DNA of 64,000 bases from Bolinopsis microptera. Taxonomy: Eukaryota; Ctenophora; Tentaculata; Lobata; Bolinopsidae. Both the position numbers and the translations under genes were made by a program. Below the pieces are notes generated by a model that was not told where the DNA came from, did not search any database, and saw only the letters and a program-made list of their open reading frames with translations. The stretch spans positions 1,302,001 through 1,366,000 of the forward strand of contig NC_087073.1 of NCBI RefSeq assembly GCF_026151205.1. The letters are read 5' to 3'. Shown one piece after another: positions 1 through 13,366 of the stretch (positions within the stretch are counted from its first letter, which is position 1; every line of letters starts with the position of its first letter).

Positions 1-385
1 GTCGGAAGTCAGTGGACGCTGTTTGGAGTCGGCTTACTCCGCGCGGAGTCCGCCGACTGCGGACTCCGGCGGATTCAAGTCTGGCTGAGAGGTCCGCGGA
101 GTCCGCCAAGCACTCCGCCGGAGTCCTCAGCGGACCGGAGTCCGCCTAGTGGCTTTACTCTGCGCGCGGACCTCTTCGAGCCGCCGCGAGCCGCCTCTAG
201 TCCGCGGCGGACTTTAAAGGTCCGCTCGGAGTCCGCTCGGAGTCCGCTCGGCTCCGCTCGTGAGTCCCGCCAAAATGTACTCGAGTCCAGTGTTAATACA
301 TTTTATCGGAGCAACCGCCGGAGTCCTCTCGGAGTGCCGGGCGGCTCCGCCGCTGGACTCTACTCCGCTACGTAGTTCCAATAAA
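1..385. repeat. GC-rich head of unit (copy 1)
   Basis: The block is far richer in GC than the following sequence and is built from short, mutually complementary motifs such as CGGAGTCCGC and GCGGACTCCG, so it can fold into many alternative hairpins. Near its end, AAAATGTA and TACATTTT-like arms flank a central CGAGTCCA. Corresponding heads lie at 5373-5775 and 10,765-11,165. It sits where the LINE-like RT reading stops in each unit, so it marks the 5' truncation point of that RT or a fused satellite. Reading frames inside it are artefacts of the repeat. Confidence 0.7.
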
Positions 386-3300
386 AACGACTTTCTCTAA
401 TGACATAGAAAGTTCTAGATTAAACTGATGTGTTCAAACAGGAAAGAGAACAACTTTTATCTGACAACCATTTGATTAGATAATTTATAAATTATTAATC
501 AATTATAAAACATACATTCAAAAATTATAACATTATTTTCTGATCAAAATATATTAAATACGTAGACAGGACTAATAAACAACTTTTTCAACTAAATTAA
601 TCGGGAAATCGAAGCAGTACTTTATATTTAACCATATTATATACTAAATAAGAGTCTTACAATATGAAAGTCCTCAGCTGGCACATTGGTGCAATTGTCC
701 TGACATTTAAGGCAGGTTTATCCACAATGTATTCCTGCTTTCTGCATGTAGACAAAGGCATTGCCACAACCTGACTTTAAACAGTTGCAACTGGATTTGT
801 TTTAAAGAGCTTTTTCGGAGCTGTATTCCATAAGAGTGGTCACTGGAACATGCGCCCCATTATTCTTCTTTCATCCTCAGCTTATCGTATCTATGTTATT
901 ATAATCTTAACGCCTCAGCTATGGTAAACAAGATTAGAATGTGTGTTCAGCTGCCCAGATGGTTGGCGGGAGCTGTTCCCACTGATGCCTGCTGTTGAAG
1001 TTGTGCGACTTCTGTTCAAGACTGAAAGTCTAGCTTCATCAAGTCATCTCGATTATGAGATTAAATCAACTTCAGCATCAAAAGTTCTCCGACATTCATA
1101 ATGGTTGCTGTTGTAGAATTTGCCGAAAAAAAAGCAACTATTACTACTTACAACGATAGAGTGCGATCGGTCTTAATAGCCATCCTTACAATTCCGTGAT
1201 CCAACTGTGGAGTCTGAACTGGGAAAGCGTGGCACAGCAGGGGGACAGCAGTATCGTGTTTACGTGCCTCCAAGTTTAGGGGGAGTCTAAATCGGTAGTT
1301 CATAATAACCGTTGTTAGACCTTATGTTGTCAAAAACTAGGAGCTGAATTCTATTCCAATGAATCAACCAAACCCATTATTTTAAACAGTCCATAAACTC
1401 CTACTGTTCATAATCATTACGAACTCGTACTGATAACTGAACTTTTTAAATAGGAAATATATGGTAACCCATATCTCTCTACTCATTACTTAACATGTCT
1501 GAACTGAGGATGACCGTCTAATACCACCAAAGTCCCAAGCCATAACTATATTTATAAATCTTCTTGGTGCTTTGGAATCAATTCAAGGACTCCAATCCAC
1601 AAATAAACCAGACTTTGAGAACACATCCAGTAACTCATCAAATCAAGGCTAAACCGATCTCTCTAGATGCCCAAAGCATGTTCGATATGAGAGGCATAAT
1701 GACAACTAAAACAGTTTTGGACCATGCAAGATTATTTGATAAAAACGTGGAATTTATGTAAACAAATACATAATTACTTAAATATTGCCGTTTCCGTACG
1801 GCGCTATTACGTAATATATGTTAAAAAGCGCGCCGTGCAGCTACTCTCCTTCAACATAGCGCTGGTTTCTTATGCGCCACGTAACGTTATGCTTAGGCCT
1901 TAAATCATACCGCATGACATAACGCTAAAGGTGGCAGTGACTGTAATTTTCTTCAACAATTACTGAATTATCCATCCTAAAAGTGATTTACAAAAATGAC
2001 ACCTAAACCTCTATATTTCGGTGTTTCACGTAAATCGTAACTTCGTCTGAACTGTGGTGTCTGACGTTTGCAGCTAGATCGTACTCTGCATGATATTGTA
2101 TTAGCAAATTTGTATAGTGCATAAATTGTTTAGTTTTTATAATACTCTGCAACCTGGTAGCACGGCTAACACAAAAAACAAAAATGTTGGCCTGGCTTGT
2201 GCAAAACCAAGTAAATAACACGCACTTCCGATAAAAGCCCGTCTGGAGAAGACTCCTGCAAAATTGTTCATTGTAGTCAACGGGCACAAAGAAGCACTAC
2301 GAGCAATTGTGGTCCTTTAACCTCCTACATAATTTGAACATTTTTGTGGCGAATCATTGAACAACTACTGCTTCTGAATAATAAAACAAAAGTTAATAAA
2401 ACAAAATTAAATTAATTACCAATTTATTCAATCAATACAATCATAAATTCTAATAAAGGAAACACAAAGCAAAAAGGATGTCTGTAAACTATAATTTTAG
2501 TGTGACTAATAATCTATCGACTTCAAAGATGAATTTTAGTTTAATAATGAAATGCACACATCATAGTTATGGGTAAAATTAGTATTTTAAAATTTTAAAA
2601 TTGATAAGAATTGCTCAATGCTCAAAATGTGAAAATTCTAGCAAAGATATCATATTTTTAAATATGTTGGTTACAGTTATGACAGAACTGGCATGACTAG
2701 TTTTATTGAGGCTGGTAAAAGACCCAGTTGCCTGTGAATGGTCTTATACCTGAACCCAGGGACCACAATGTGATAAGATCAGGCCTAGATGTTTCTATGT
2801 AGAGCAATTATATATTTTTGTAGCTATATTTACTTGTATAGCTGGTGGTCATTTTTAAATGGTCAGTTTATGCCTTGTGTGCAAACTATCCATCCAGATG
2901 CTTAGTGATGTTGGTAAATCATGCCTTCTACGATATATAATGTTTGACCATAAATTTTGTTTTACACATAAACTGTGGCCAAAAAAACAATGTCAATTAA
3001 CAATATTTAGCATTCATTCTGTTATTTAAAGCGTGTTATTTCCCAGCACTACTACACAACAAAACCTGTCGCCCACGAGGAAACACGGTCGCAGATACAA
3101 ATAGCCCAATTGTGCTCTTCTAATTCTGTGATCGTGGTGTATCTACTAATACAGCTAATTATATTACTAATGACTGACAAACATTTAAATGGAATCGATT
3201 ACAGTCGTTTGATAAGTTCCGGTCAAAGTAATGTTCATGGTGATCATATTTTTATGATCCCCGGTTGTGCAACACACTCCGTCCGAAAGGTCCAAGGCAA

Positions 3301-3779
3301 ACCTGTCGATGTTTTCACCATACGAAGTAAGGCGATTGAACATATACACAGCTTACAACTCAACCCATGGGACGATACGTCGTGAGCCTCAATTCTTCAA
3401 ACATATACAGCACATACCTAGTTGCAAACACTAAACACAACATACACACCATACCAAATATGTATAATGCCATTACTGAATTCGAAAGAAAATATATCTG
3501 CTATCTAATTTGAAAAAAATTGAAAATAAACCTGAAGAAAAGGGGAAGGAAGGGGTTTGGGAGAGCAGAGTAGGAAAACAACAGATCCTGTGCCGCAGGA
3601 TTTTAAAATTGTTTATAGGATCCGTATTGTTTCGTCTCTTAGATTAATATATAGGTCTGATAACCCTTGTCATGGTACTTTGTCAATAACACCGTGGTTT
3701 ACTCATATGATTAAGTTTAGTTAGTTAACCTATTTTCAATGGATAATACTTTGCATCCAAAGTTGTAGACTGCACATAG

Positions 3780-5270
3780 TATTGTCTGTCTATTTAGATT
3801 GTAGTTCTAACGACAGCTTTCTTAGATTATACTTGAGAATATACTGATAGTAGTGGGAGAAGACTATTTTCACTCGTTGACTTACGGCAGTGATTCCAAA
3901 TACTGGTTTGATTGTAGATGAATAGTCTGACGGAGTGGTGTGATGAGGTAGATTGCACGTCTGGTGACCTGATTAATAAAGAGAACATTAGACTGGTGAT
4001 GGAACTTATAATTTTAAAAACATTTCAAGTAAACAGTGCAACTACTTATGAAGAATTGTGTACAGTCAGGAATTATACTCGTACAGTATTGTTTACAGTG
4101 TTTCTAGGTTCAAAGAAATCTTTGCCCTAACATCTGCTTGATAACTTTACCGTCTTATCCCTATGATAGGCCTTACTCTGGCACATGTTTTGATCTTATT
4201 GCAGTACGCATCAATATCACCAAAGAGAATTCTTATGCATTTCTTTTGTGTTTTAAATATGGCTTCTTCTAGTTTAACTATTATGATACACCTCCCCAAA
4301 CATATATTCCATAACATAGATGAGATTCAAAAAGGGTGTGGTACAGGTCCTTAATTAAGTGTTTTAGGTACACAGCGACTGATTCCACAGAGTCTACCAT
4401 CACAATTTCAATGTTACGACTTAACGCTCCCAATGAGCATCCCTGTTCAGTTTTTTGTCCATAATGACTCAAGAAACTTAGTTTCCTCTAACCTTTTTAA
4501 TTATTATATTATTCCATTGTCAGTTATTCTAATGTCATTAGTGATTGAATCTGTTCATTTCTACAGTTCGGCTTAAAGTGGATATAACAACATTTCTTTG
4601 TGTTGATATGCAGCAGAAGAAACTCTATCATATATTGATGAGACAAGTTTTAAGATTTTGTAAAGCTTGCAGTAAAGTGTTTTATACATTTTATCAGACA
4701 ACAAATATGTTATTTGCATCGGCAAAAGTAATAAACTTACATAGGTTCTTATACTCTATATATTTTCATTGATGTAGATAATAAAAGCACGGGACCTGAA
4801 TACAGACCCTGGGCACACCAAATATTACAGACAGTTTATTTCGGATTCTGTCACCAAGTACTGAAAACATATTGCTGCCTATTATATGAGGTAACTGGCT
4901 ATTCATTTATTTGCAGTCCCACGAATCCATAATCATTCAGTTTTTTAAGCAGTTTATATTACAGATTGTATCAAAAGCTTTAACTTAAATCAATGAAATA
5001 TGCCCCTAGAACAATGATTTTTTATCCTTAGTTATTTTTCAATGTTAGATCGACAGAAGAAGTTTAAGTGCAATGGCTTGTCGAATGATTTTTCCTGAAG
5101 CCATTATAGATAATCATAAAATAATTCCTTGCGACAGGGGAAAGAAACTGTAAAGCCTGGAGAATATCAATGCCATGATAATTCGCTGCGGTACGGTTTG
5201 GTGGAGGGTTAGGGTCAACGTTTATGACATTAGTAGGGTTCAAAGTTAGGACTAGAGTTGTACACAATTG
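3780..5270 (-). pseudogene. CR1/L2-like non-LTR retrotransposon RT remnant (copy 1)
   Basis: Read on the minus strand with frameshifts, the order of RT motifs is clear: GFRKNHSTSH near 5105, a motif-A region DLSKAFDTI-like near 4990, GVPQGSV near 4815, FITFAD (motif C, disrupted) near 4725, an NKLSINTKK-like segment near 4620, and the thumb LFESHLCYGIYVWGG near 4300. The C-terminal region with SIWNHCRKSTSEN follows near 3870. Motif spelling and order fit the CR1/L2/Rex1 part of the Jockey superfamily. No endonuclease domain is seen upstream; the reading stops near the GC-rich head. The frame is broken repeatedly, partly perhaps by consensus errors. Confidence 0.8.
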
Positions 5271-5372
5271 ACATTTGTTATGGTAATGGTTAAGTTATAC
5301 ACTTCGCGACCTTTATCTGACCACAATATTGCAAAATGCTATGTTGAATTCACGTGAAAAATTTAGTCCGAG

Positions 5373-8300
5373 GGTCGAAGTCGGAGGTCTAGAAGGTCAT
5401 GACTCTGTTGGAGTCCGGGCGGACTCCGAGCGGAGTCCGCCGAGCTGGGGCGGACTCCGGCGGATTTCAATTCTTTGCGGAGAGGTTCCGGGCGTAGTCC
5501 CGCAAGCACTCCGCCGAGTCCGCAGCGTCCGGAAGTCCGCCAGTGGCTTAGCCTCTGCCGGACGGCACTCTGCCGAGCCGCCGCGGAGGCCGCTCGGAGT
5601 CCGCGGGCGGAATTAAAAGTCCGCACGGAGTCCGCTCGGATTCGCTCGTGTGCTCCGCTGGATTCCGCCAAAATGTACTTCGAGTCCAGTGTACATACAT
5701 TTTAGCGGAGCACCGTGCCGAATCCGCTCGGAGGTCCGTCGGCTCCGCCTCGGAACTCTAACACCCGCGACGGATAGGCCAATAAAAACGACTTCTGATG
5801 TCATAGAAAGTTCTAGATTAAAAGATGTGTTCAAACAGGAAAGATAAACAACTTTTATCTGACAACCATTTGATTAGATAATTAATATAATTAGTTTAAT
5901 CAATTATAAAACAAATATTCAAAATTATAAAATTATTTTCGATCAAAATATTTTAAAATTACGTAACATGATAATAAACAACTTTCACTCAAATTATCGT
6001 GAAATCGAAGCAGTAATTTAGATATGACCATATTAAATACTAGATAAGAGTCCTTACTTATAATTCCTCAGCAGCACATTGTGCAATTGTCCTGACATTT
6101 AAGGCAGGTTGATCCACAATTGTATTCCTGCTTTCTGCATGAACAAGCATTCCCAACTACTTAAAACAGTTGCAAACTGATGTTTTAATGAGCTTTTTCG
6201 GAGCTTTATTCATAAGAGTGGTCACTGTACATCCCCCATTATTCATTTTCATCCTCAGCTTATCGATCTAGGTTATTATTATCTTACGCTGCAGCTGATG
6301 GTTAAACAAGATTAGAATGTTGTTCAGGCTGTCCGCAGATTGTGGCGGGAGCTGTCCCCAACTTGAATGTCCTGCAGTTGAAGATTGCGACTTCTGTCAA
6401 GAACTGAAAGTCTAGCTTCATCTAGTCATTCTCGATTGTTATGAAATCACTTCATCAATCAAAAGTTCTCCGACATGCTTTATGGTTGCTGGGTGTAAGA
6501 ATTTGCCGAATAAAAAGCACTATTACACATTCAATCATAGATGCCGATCGTCTGAAAAGCCGGATCCTAACCTAAATCGCGGTTGTATCCAACTGGTTGT
6601 GTCGATCCATTGAAAGCGTGGCACCAGCAGTATCGTGTTTTACGTGCCTCCAAAGTTAGGTGGGAGACAAATCGGAAAATCATAATAAACTTTGTTAGAC
6701 CCTTATGGTTGTCAAAAACTAGGAGCTGAATATCCATTCCAAGGAATCAACCAACCATTATTAACGTCCATAAAACTCCTTACTGTTCATGAATCTTTTA
6801 CAAACTTCGTAACTATAACTGAACTTTTTAAAATAGTGAAAATTATAAGGTACCCAATATCCTCTCTACTCTTTACTTAAACATGTCTGGAACTGAGGGA
6901 TGACCGTCTAATACCACCAAAGCCAAGCCATAACTTATTATAAAACTCTGGCATTGGAATCAATCAAGGACCTCCAATCCACAGAATAAACCTCCTTTGT
7001 GAACACATCTGTAAACTCAATCAAATCAAAGGCTAAACCGATCTCTTCTAGATTCCCAAAGCAGGTTCTATAATGAGTGGGCAATAATGACAACTTTAAA
7101 CAAGTTTTGGACCATGCTAAGATATTGATAAAACGTGGAAATATATGAAAACAAATACGTTAATACTATAAATATTGCGTTTCCGTACGGCGCTATAACG
7201 TAATAATGTTAAAAGCGCGCGCGCAGCTACTCCCTACCTCAACATATAGCTCGGTGTTTTCTTATGCTCGCACAACGTTTTTTATTCTTGGCCGTTAATC
7301 AGACCCATGACATAGACGCTATAGGTGGCATGACTGTAATTTTCTTCCACAATTACTGAATTATCCATCCATAAAGTGATTTTACAAAATGAACACTAAC
7401 CTCGTGTTTCGGTGTTCACTTAACGTTACTGGCGGCTGAACTGTGTGTCTGACGTTGCAGCAAGATCGGACACTGCTTGATATTGTATTAGCAAATTTGT
7501 ATAGTGAATAAGTGTTTAGTGTTATATAAAACTCTGCACCTGGTAGCACGGCTAACACAAAAACAAAAATGTTTGGCATGGCTTGTGCATAACAAAGTAA
7601 ATAACACCACTCACGATAAAAGCCGTCTGGAAAACTCCTGCAAAATGTTTCCAATGTAGTCAACGGCCAAATAAAGAAATCACTACTAGCAATTGTTGTC
7701 CCTTTAACCCACCTACATAATTTGAACATTTGTGGCGAACTCATTGAACAACATCTGAATTAATAAAACAAAAGTAATAAAACAAAGTTAATTTATTTAC
7801 CAATTATTCACTCAATACATATCATAAATTCTAATCAATGGAAACACAATTGCAAAATGGATTCCCTTAAACTATAATTAATGTTGTGACTAATAATCTA
7901 TTGACTTTGCCAAAGTTTAATTTTAGTTAAGTATGAAAATGCCACCACATCATAGTTAGGGTAAAATGTTTTTTAAATTTAAAATTGAGAATATTGCTCT
8001 ATGGCTTAAAATGTAAAATTCTAGCAAAAGTATACTTATTTTAAAATAGTTGGTACAGGTTTATGACAAGTACTGGCTGGGCATGACAAAGATTAATTGG
8101 GGAGCTGTATAAGGACCTGTTGCCTGTAAGGGCTTTAACCGAAGCCCCAAGGGGACCACAATTTTGAAAAGTATCAGCCAGATGATTTCTAATTAGAGCA
8201 ATTATTTATTTTGGAGCTAGGATTACGTACGTTGAATAGCAGGAGGTCCATGTTTTAAAGGCTTTTATCCTTTTGTGCTAATTATCCTCCATATGCCTTA

Positions 8301-10764
8301 GTGATGTGGGTAAATCAGTGCCCTTCTACGATAAAAGTTTAGACATAAATTTTGTTTTAACCACATCAACTTGTGGCACACTAATGTCAATTACAATATT
8401 TAACATTCATTTATATTAAAGCGTGTTTTTCCGCCCCCTCACTACTACACAAACAAAAACCTTCTGGCCCACCGAGGGAAAACACGGTCGCATAACAAAT
8501 GAGCCCAATTGTGCTATTCAATTCTTTGATCGTGTGTAACTACTATAAACTAGCTAATATACTAATAAAATTAAATGGAATCATTACAGTCGTTTGATAA
8601 GTTCACGTGTCAAAGTTATGTTTCAAGGTGATTCATATTTTTTTGATCCCCTGTGGGCAAACACTCGTCGAAAGGTCAAGGCAAACCTGTCGATTTTTCA
8701 ACCATAACGAAGAAAGGCGATTGAACATATACCAGCTTAACAACTCAACCCATGGGACGAGACGTCGTGAGCCCTCAAATTCTTCAAAATATACAGCACA
8801 TACCTAGTTAGCAAACACTAAACACAACATACAAACGATACCAAAAATTATAATGCCATAACTAATTCGAAAGTAAAAATATATCTGCTATACTAAATTA
8901 AGAAAATTGAAGAATAACCTGAAGAAAGGAATGAGAATGGGTTTTTGGAGAGGCATAGAAGAAAACAACAGGAATCCTTGCGCAGAATTTAAATTTGTTT
9001 GTATGATGATTCGTTTTGTTTCGTCTCTTAGATAATATATGGTCTTGATACCCTTGTCATGGTTCTTTGCAATAACACCGTGGGGGGGGGGTTTTTATTT
9101 TACTCATATGATTATAGTTTAGTTAATTTTCCTAATTTCAATGATAATTCAATTGCTCAAAAGTGTAACTGCAGCACCATAGTTTGTCTTTCATATTTAG
9201 ATTGTAGTTCAACAAAGCTTTCTTAAGATTATACTTGAATATACTGATAGTGAGTGAGAAGTTCTATTTTCACTCGTTGACTTAAACGGCAGTGATTCCA
9301 AATACTGGTTGATTGTAGATGAATAGTGAGGACGAGTGGGTGGGATGAGGTAAGTTGTCCGTTCTTGTGTGACCTGTGAATAAAGAGAACATTGAGACTG
9401 GTGATTGGAACTTATTAATTTTAAACATTACCAGTTGAAACAGTGCAACTTATTAAGATTGTGGAACAGTCAGGAAGTTATACCTCGTTACAGAATTGGT
9501 TTACTGGTGTTCTAGTTCAAAGAAATCTTTGCCAACATCCTGCTTGATAACTTTACCCGTCTTATCCCCTAGTGATAGGCCTTACTCCTGGCACATGTTT
9601 TGAACTTATTGAAGTACGCATCATTATCACCCAAAGTGAGAATTCTTATGCATTTCTTTTGTGTTTTAAATAGGCTTCTAGTTTATTATTTGTTTCACCG
9701 TCCCCAAACAGATATTCCATAAAACATAGGGTGATTCAAAAGGGTGTGGTACAGGTCCTTATAGAGTGTTTTTTAGGTTACACAGCGTCAGATACCACAT
9801 ATTCTAGACCATTCTCACATTTCAATTTACGATTTAACGCTCCTCAAGTGAGCATCCCAGTTCAGTTTTTGGTCAATAAATACTCAAGAAACTTAATTCC
9901 TCTACCTTTTTTAAATATTATATTATTCAGTGTCTAGTTCAATTCATTAGTGTTTGAACTTGTGTCATTTCTAACAGTTCGGCTAAAGTGGATATAACAA
10001 CATTTCTTTGTGTTGATAGCAGCAAGTTACTCTTTCAAATATGATGAACAAGTTTAAAGAATTTTGTTAGCTTGGCAGTAAAGTGTTTGTTATACATTTA
10101 ACTACAACAAATATGTGTTGAGTCATCGTCAAAAAGTAATAAACTTACCTAGGTCTGATACACTATATATTTCATTGAATGTAGATAATGAAAAGCAATG
10201 GACCTAAATACTGACCCTGATGCACACACCAAAAATACGACAGTTTTGTCGAATTCTTCTCCAAGTACTGAAACTTATTTCTGCCTAATAGAGAGGTAAT
10301 CTGGCCTATTATTTATTTGGCAGTCCCTCGAATACCGATAATCATTCAGTTTTTTTAGCAGTTATCAGAACATATTGTATCAAAAGCTTTACTTAAATCC
10401 AATGAAGATGCCTAGTACATGATTTTTATCTCTTAAGTTGGTTTTTAATGTAGTCCGACAGAAGAATTAAGTGCATGGCTTGTCGAATGATTTCTCTGAA
10501 GCCATATGATTTTCATATATAAATCCTTGGCGACTGAAGAAACTGTAAAGCCTGAGAATATCAATAGACAATGATATTTCGCTGCGGACGGTTGGTGAGA
10601 GGGTAAGGTCAACGTTAATACATTATGTGTCAAAGTTAGGACTCGAGTTGGTACACTATTGAAGCATTGTGAGGGGTAATGGTTAAGATTATCACTAGCG
10701 ACCTTTCATCTGACCACAATATTGCAAAATGCTATGTTTTTAATGTCACTGACAAGTTAGCCGA
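5373..10764. repeat. 5.4-kb tandem unit, copy 2
   Basis: Second full copy of the unit, with GC-rich head at 5373-5775, AT-rich middle, and RT remnant at the far end. It matches copy 1 throughout; differences are dominated by short indels. A homopolymer run of nine G at about 9083 is not matched in copy 1, which supports base-calling noise or local instability. Confidence 0.85.
9190..10650 (-). pseudogene. CR1/L2-like RT remnant (copy 2)
   Basis: Same minus-strand RT remnant as in copy 1. The reading RNHSTSHAL lies near 10,490, and a clean motif-A reading FIDLSKAFDTI can be followed near 10,380-10,420 before the frame shifts. A GIRGTANK-like segment follows near 10,330. Because copy 2 preserves some motifs that copy 1 has lost, and the reverse, the two copies descend from one RT-bearing unit. 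Confidence 0.75.
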
Positions 10765-13366
10765 GGGTCGGAAGTCGAGGTCGTGAAGTTCAGTGGACTC
10801 TGTTGGAGTCCCGGCCGTACCCGAGCGAGTCCCGCCGAGCCAGGCGGACTCGGCTGATTCAAGTCTGGGCGGAGAGTCAGTCGGAGTCCCGCCTACCCTT
10901 GCGACATCCGCCGGAGTCCGCAGCGGACCCGAGTCCGCCTATAGGCTTACTCTTCGCGGACACTCAGCCGAGCCTCCGCGAGCCGCACGGATCCGCGCGG
11001 ACATTAAAGTCCGCACGGAGTACCGCTCGGAGTCCGCTCGGCTTTTCCGCTCGGAGTCCGCCAAAAAGTCCTCGAGTCCATTTAAAATACATTTTAGCGG
11101 AGCAACCGCGGAGTCCGCTCGAGTCCGCGTCTCCGCCGCTTACTTCTACTCCGTCGACGGATAGTGCAAAAAAAACGACTTCTGATTCTTAGAAAGTTTC
11201 TAGATTAAACCTGATGTGTTCACAAACAGGAAAAGAACAACCTTTTTAACTGACAACCATTTGATTAGATAATTACTTAATGTATTTAATCAATTATAAA
11301 CAAATATTCAAAATATAAAACATTCTTTTCGATCAAAAAATATTTTAAAATTACGTAACATAAAATAAAACAACTTTTCACTAAAATAAATCGTGAAATC
11401 TAAGCAGTACTTTATATATACCATATTATATACTATATAAAGATCTTACTTATGAAGTCCTCAGCTTGCAAGCATTTGTGCAAATTGTCCTACAGTTAAG
11501 GCTGTTGATCCACAATGTATTTCATGCCTTTTCTGCATGAACAAGCATTGCCACAACCTGACTTTACACAGTTGCAACTGATGTTTAAAATGAGCTTTTC
11601 GAGCTGTAATGCCATAAGAGTTGTTCACTGGTACAATGCGCCCCATTATTCTTGCTTTCATCCTCATCTTATCGGATCTAGGTTATTATTTACTTAACCT
11701 GCAGCTGATGGTAAACCAAGATTAGAATGTTGTTCAGCTGTCCCAAAGTTGGCGGGAGCTGTTCCCACTTGATTCCTGCTGTTGAAGATTGCGACTTCTG
11801 GTTCAAGAACTGAAAGTCTAGCTTCATCTAGTCAATCTCGATTGTTGATGAAATCAACTGCAGCATCAAAAGTTCCCGACATGCTTTAATGGTTGCTGGT
11901 GTAGAATTTGCCGAATAAAAAAGCATCTATTTACACTTTCATCGTATAGATTCGATCGTATCTAATAGCCGATGCCTTACCAATTTCCGTGGATCCCACA
12001 TAGTGGTGTCAGATTCCATGGAAAAGCGTGCACAGCAGTACGTGTTTACGTGCCTCCAAGTTAGGGAGTCTAAATCGGTAGTTCCATAAATAAACTTGTA
12101 GAGCCCATATTTGTCAAAAACTAGAGCTGAATTCTACTCAGGAATCAACAAACATTATTTAACAGTCAAAAACTCCTTACTGTGTATAATCTTTACAAAC
12201 TTTCGTACTATAACTGAACTTTTAAAATAGTTGAAATATAGGGTACCCATATCTCACTACTTCGTTACTTAACAGGACTGAACAGAGGGATTACCGTCTA
12301 ATACCACCGAAAGCGAAGCCATAACTTTTATTTAAAAAATCTTCTCGGCTTTGGAAACAACTCAAGGAGCTTACCATCCCAGAATAAACCTGCCTTTGTG
12401 GAAAACACACCTGTAACTCAATCCAAATCAAGGCTAAACCGATCTCTTCTATAGCCCAAAAAAAAGCAGGTTCGATAATGAGATCATAATGACAACTTTA
12501 ACAGTATATTGACCATGCTATATTATGATTAAAAACGTGAATATAAGTAAACAAATTAGCTTAATTACTTTAAATATTGCGTTTCATCCGTACGGCGCTT
12601 ATACGTATATATGTTTAAAAGCGCGCCGCAGCTACACCTATCTCAAACATTTGCTCGGGTTTCCTTAAGCCGCGCACGTACGTTATTCTTGGCCGTTAAT
12701 CAGACCATTACCATAACGCTATAAGGATGGCAGTTGACACTAATATGCTTCAACAAATACTGACTTTAGGAGTCCCATCCATAAAGTGATTTACAAAATG
12801 ACACCTATAACCTACGTGTTCGGTGTCCTAAAACGTTACTTTGGCGCTGAACTGTGGTGTCTGACGTTTGCAGCCAATCGACTCTGCCTGATAAATGTAT
12901 AAGCAATTTGTATAGTGTATCATTGTTTAGTGTTTAAATACTCTGCAAACCAGTTATCACGGCTAACCACAAAAACAAAATTATTTGCCTGCTTTGGCAA
13001 AACCAAGTAAATAGACAACGCACATCCGATAAAAGCCGACAGAAAAACTCCGGCAAAATTTCATTGTAGTCAAGTCAACGGGCACAAGAAGCACTACTAG
13101 CAATTGTGTCCTTAACCTCCTACATAATTTAGAACATTTTAGTGGCAACTCATTGAACAACATCTGAATTAGATTAACAAAAGTTTAATAAACACAAAAT
13201 TTAAATTATTACCAATAATTCAATCAATACCATCATAAATTCTAATAATGGAACACAATGCAAAATGGATGTTCTTAAACTATAATTTTGTTGTGACTAA
13301 TAATCTATTGACTTCAAATTGAATTTAGTTAAGTAATAAACGCCCCACCAACATCATTACCAAAAT
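10765..13366. repeat. 5.4-kb tandem unit, copy 3 (truncated)
   Basis: Third copy, beginning with the GC-rich head (10,765-11,165) and following the other copies to a point equivalent to about 2570 of copy 1. It then stops abruptly at the 35-bp minisatellite. The RT half is absent. At the break, copy 1 reads AAATTAGT and the minisatellite unit also contains AAATTAGT, so the junction carries microhomology. Confidence 0.85.

Larger units (their letters stand above)
1..5372. repeat. 5.4-kb tandem unit, copy 1
   Basis: This is the first of three head-to-tail copies of a unit of about 5.39 kb. The same order of landmarks recurs at a constant offset: a GC-rich head, an AT-rich middle, then a reverse-transcriptase remnant on the minus strand. 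The copies align along their whole length but are broken by many 1-3 base insertions and deletions, often in homopolymers, so no long ORF survives. A short plus-strand stretch near 1100 (MVAGC then NLPNKKH in the copies' shared reading) faintly resembles a THAP-type zinc finger start. A minus-strand reading near 2003-2350 is partly shared by all copies but I do not recognise it. Apart from the RT segment I can assign no function. Confidence 0.85.

Noticed and set aside
1080-1280. THAP-domain transposase in the 5.4-kb unit
   Set aside because: The MVAGCKNLPNKKH reading is suggestive, but the expected Cys-His pair and downstream transposase domain cannot be followed.
5329-5847. GC-rich arginine/serine-rich proteins
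   Set aside because: Overlapping frames on both strands of the repetitive GC-rich head; not conserved as frames between the three copies.
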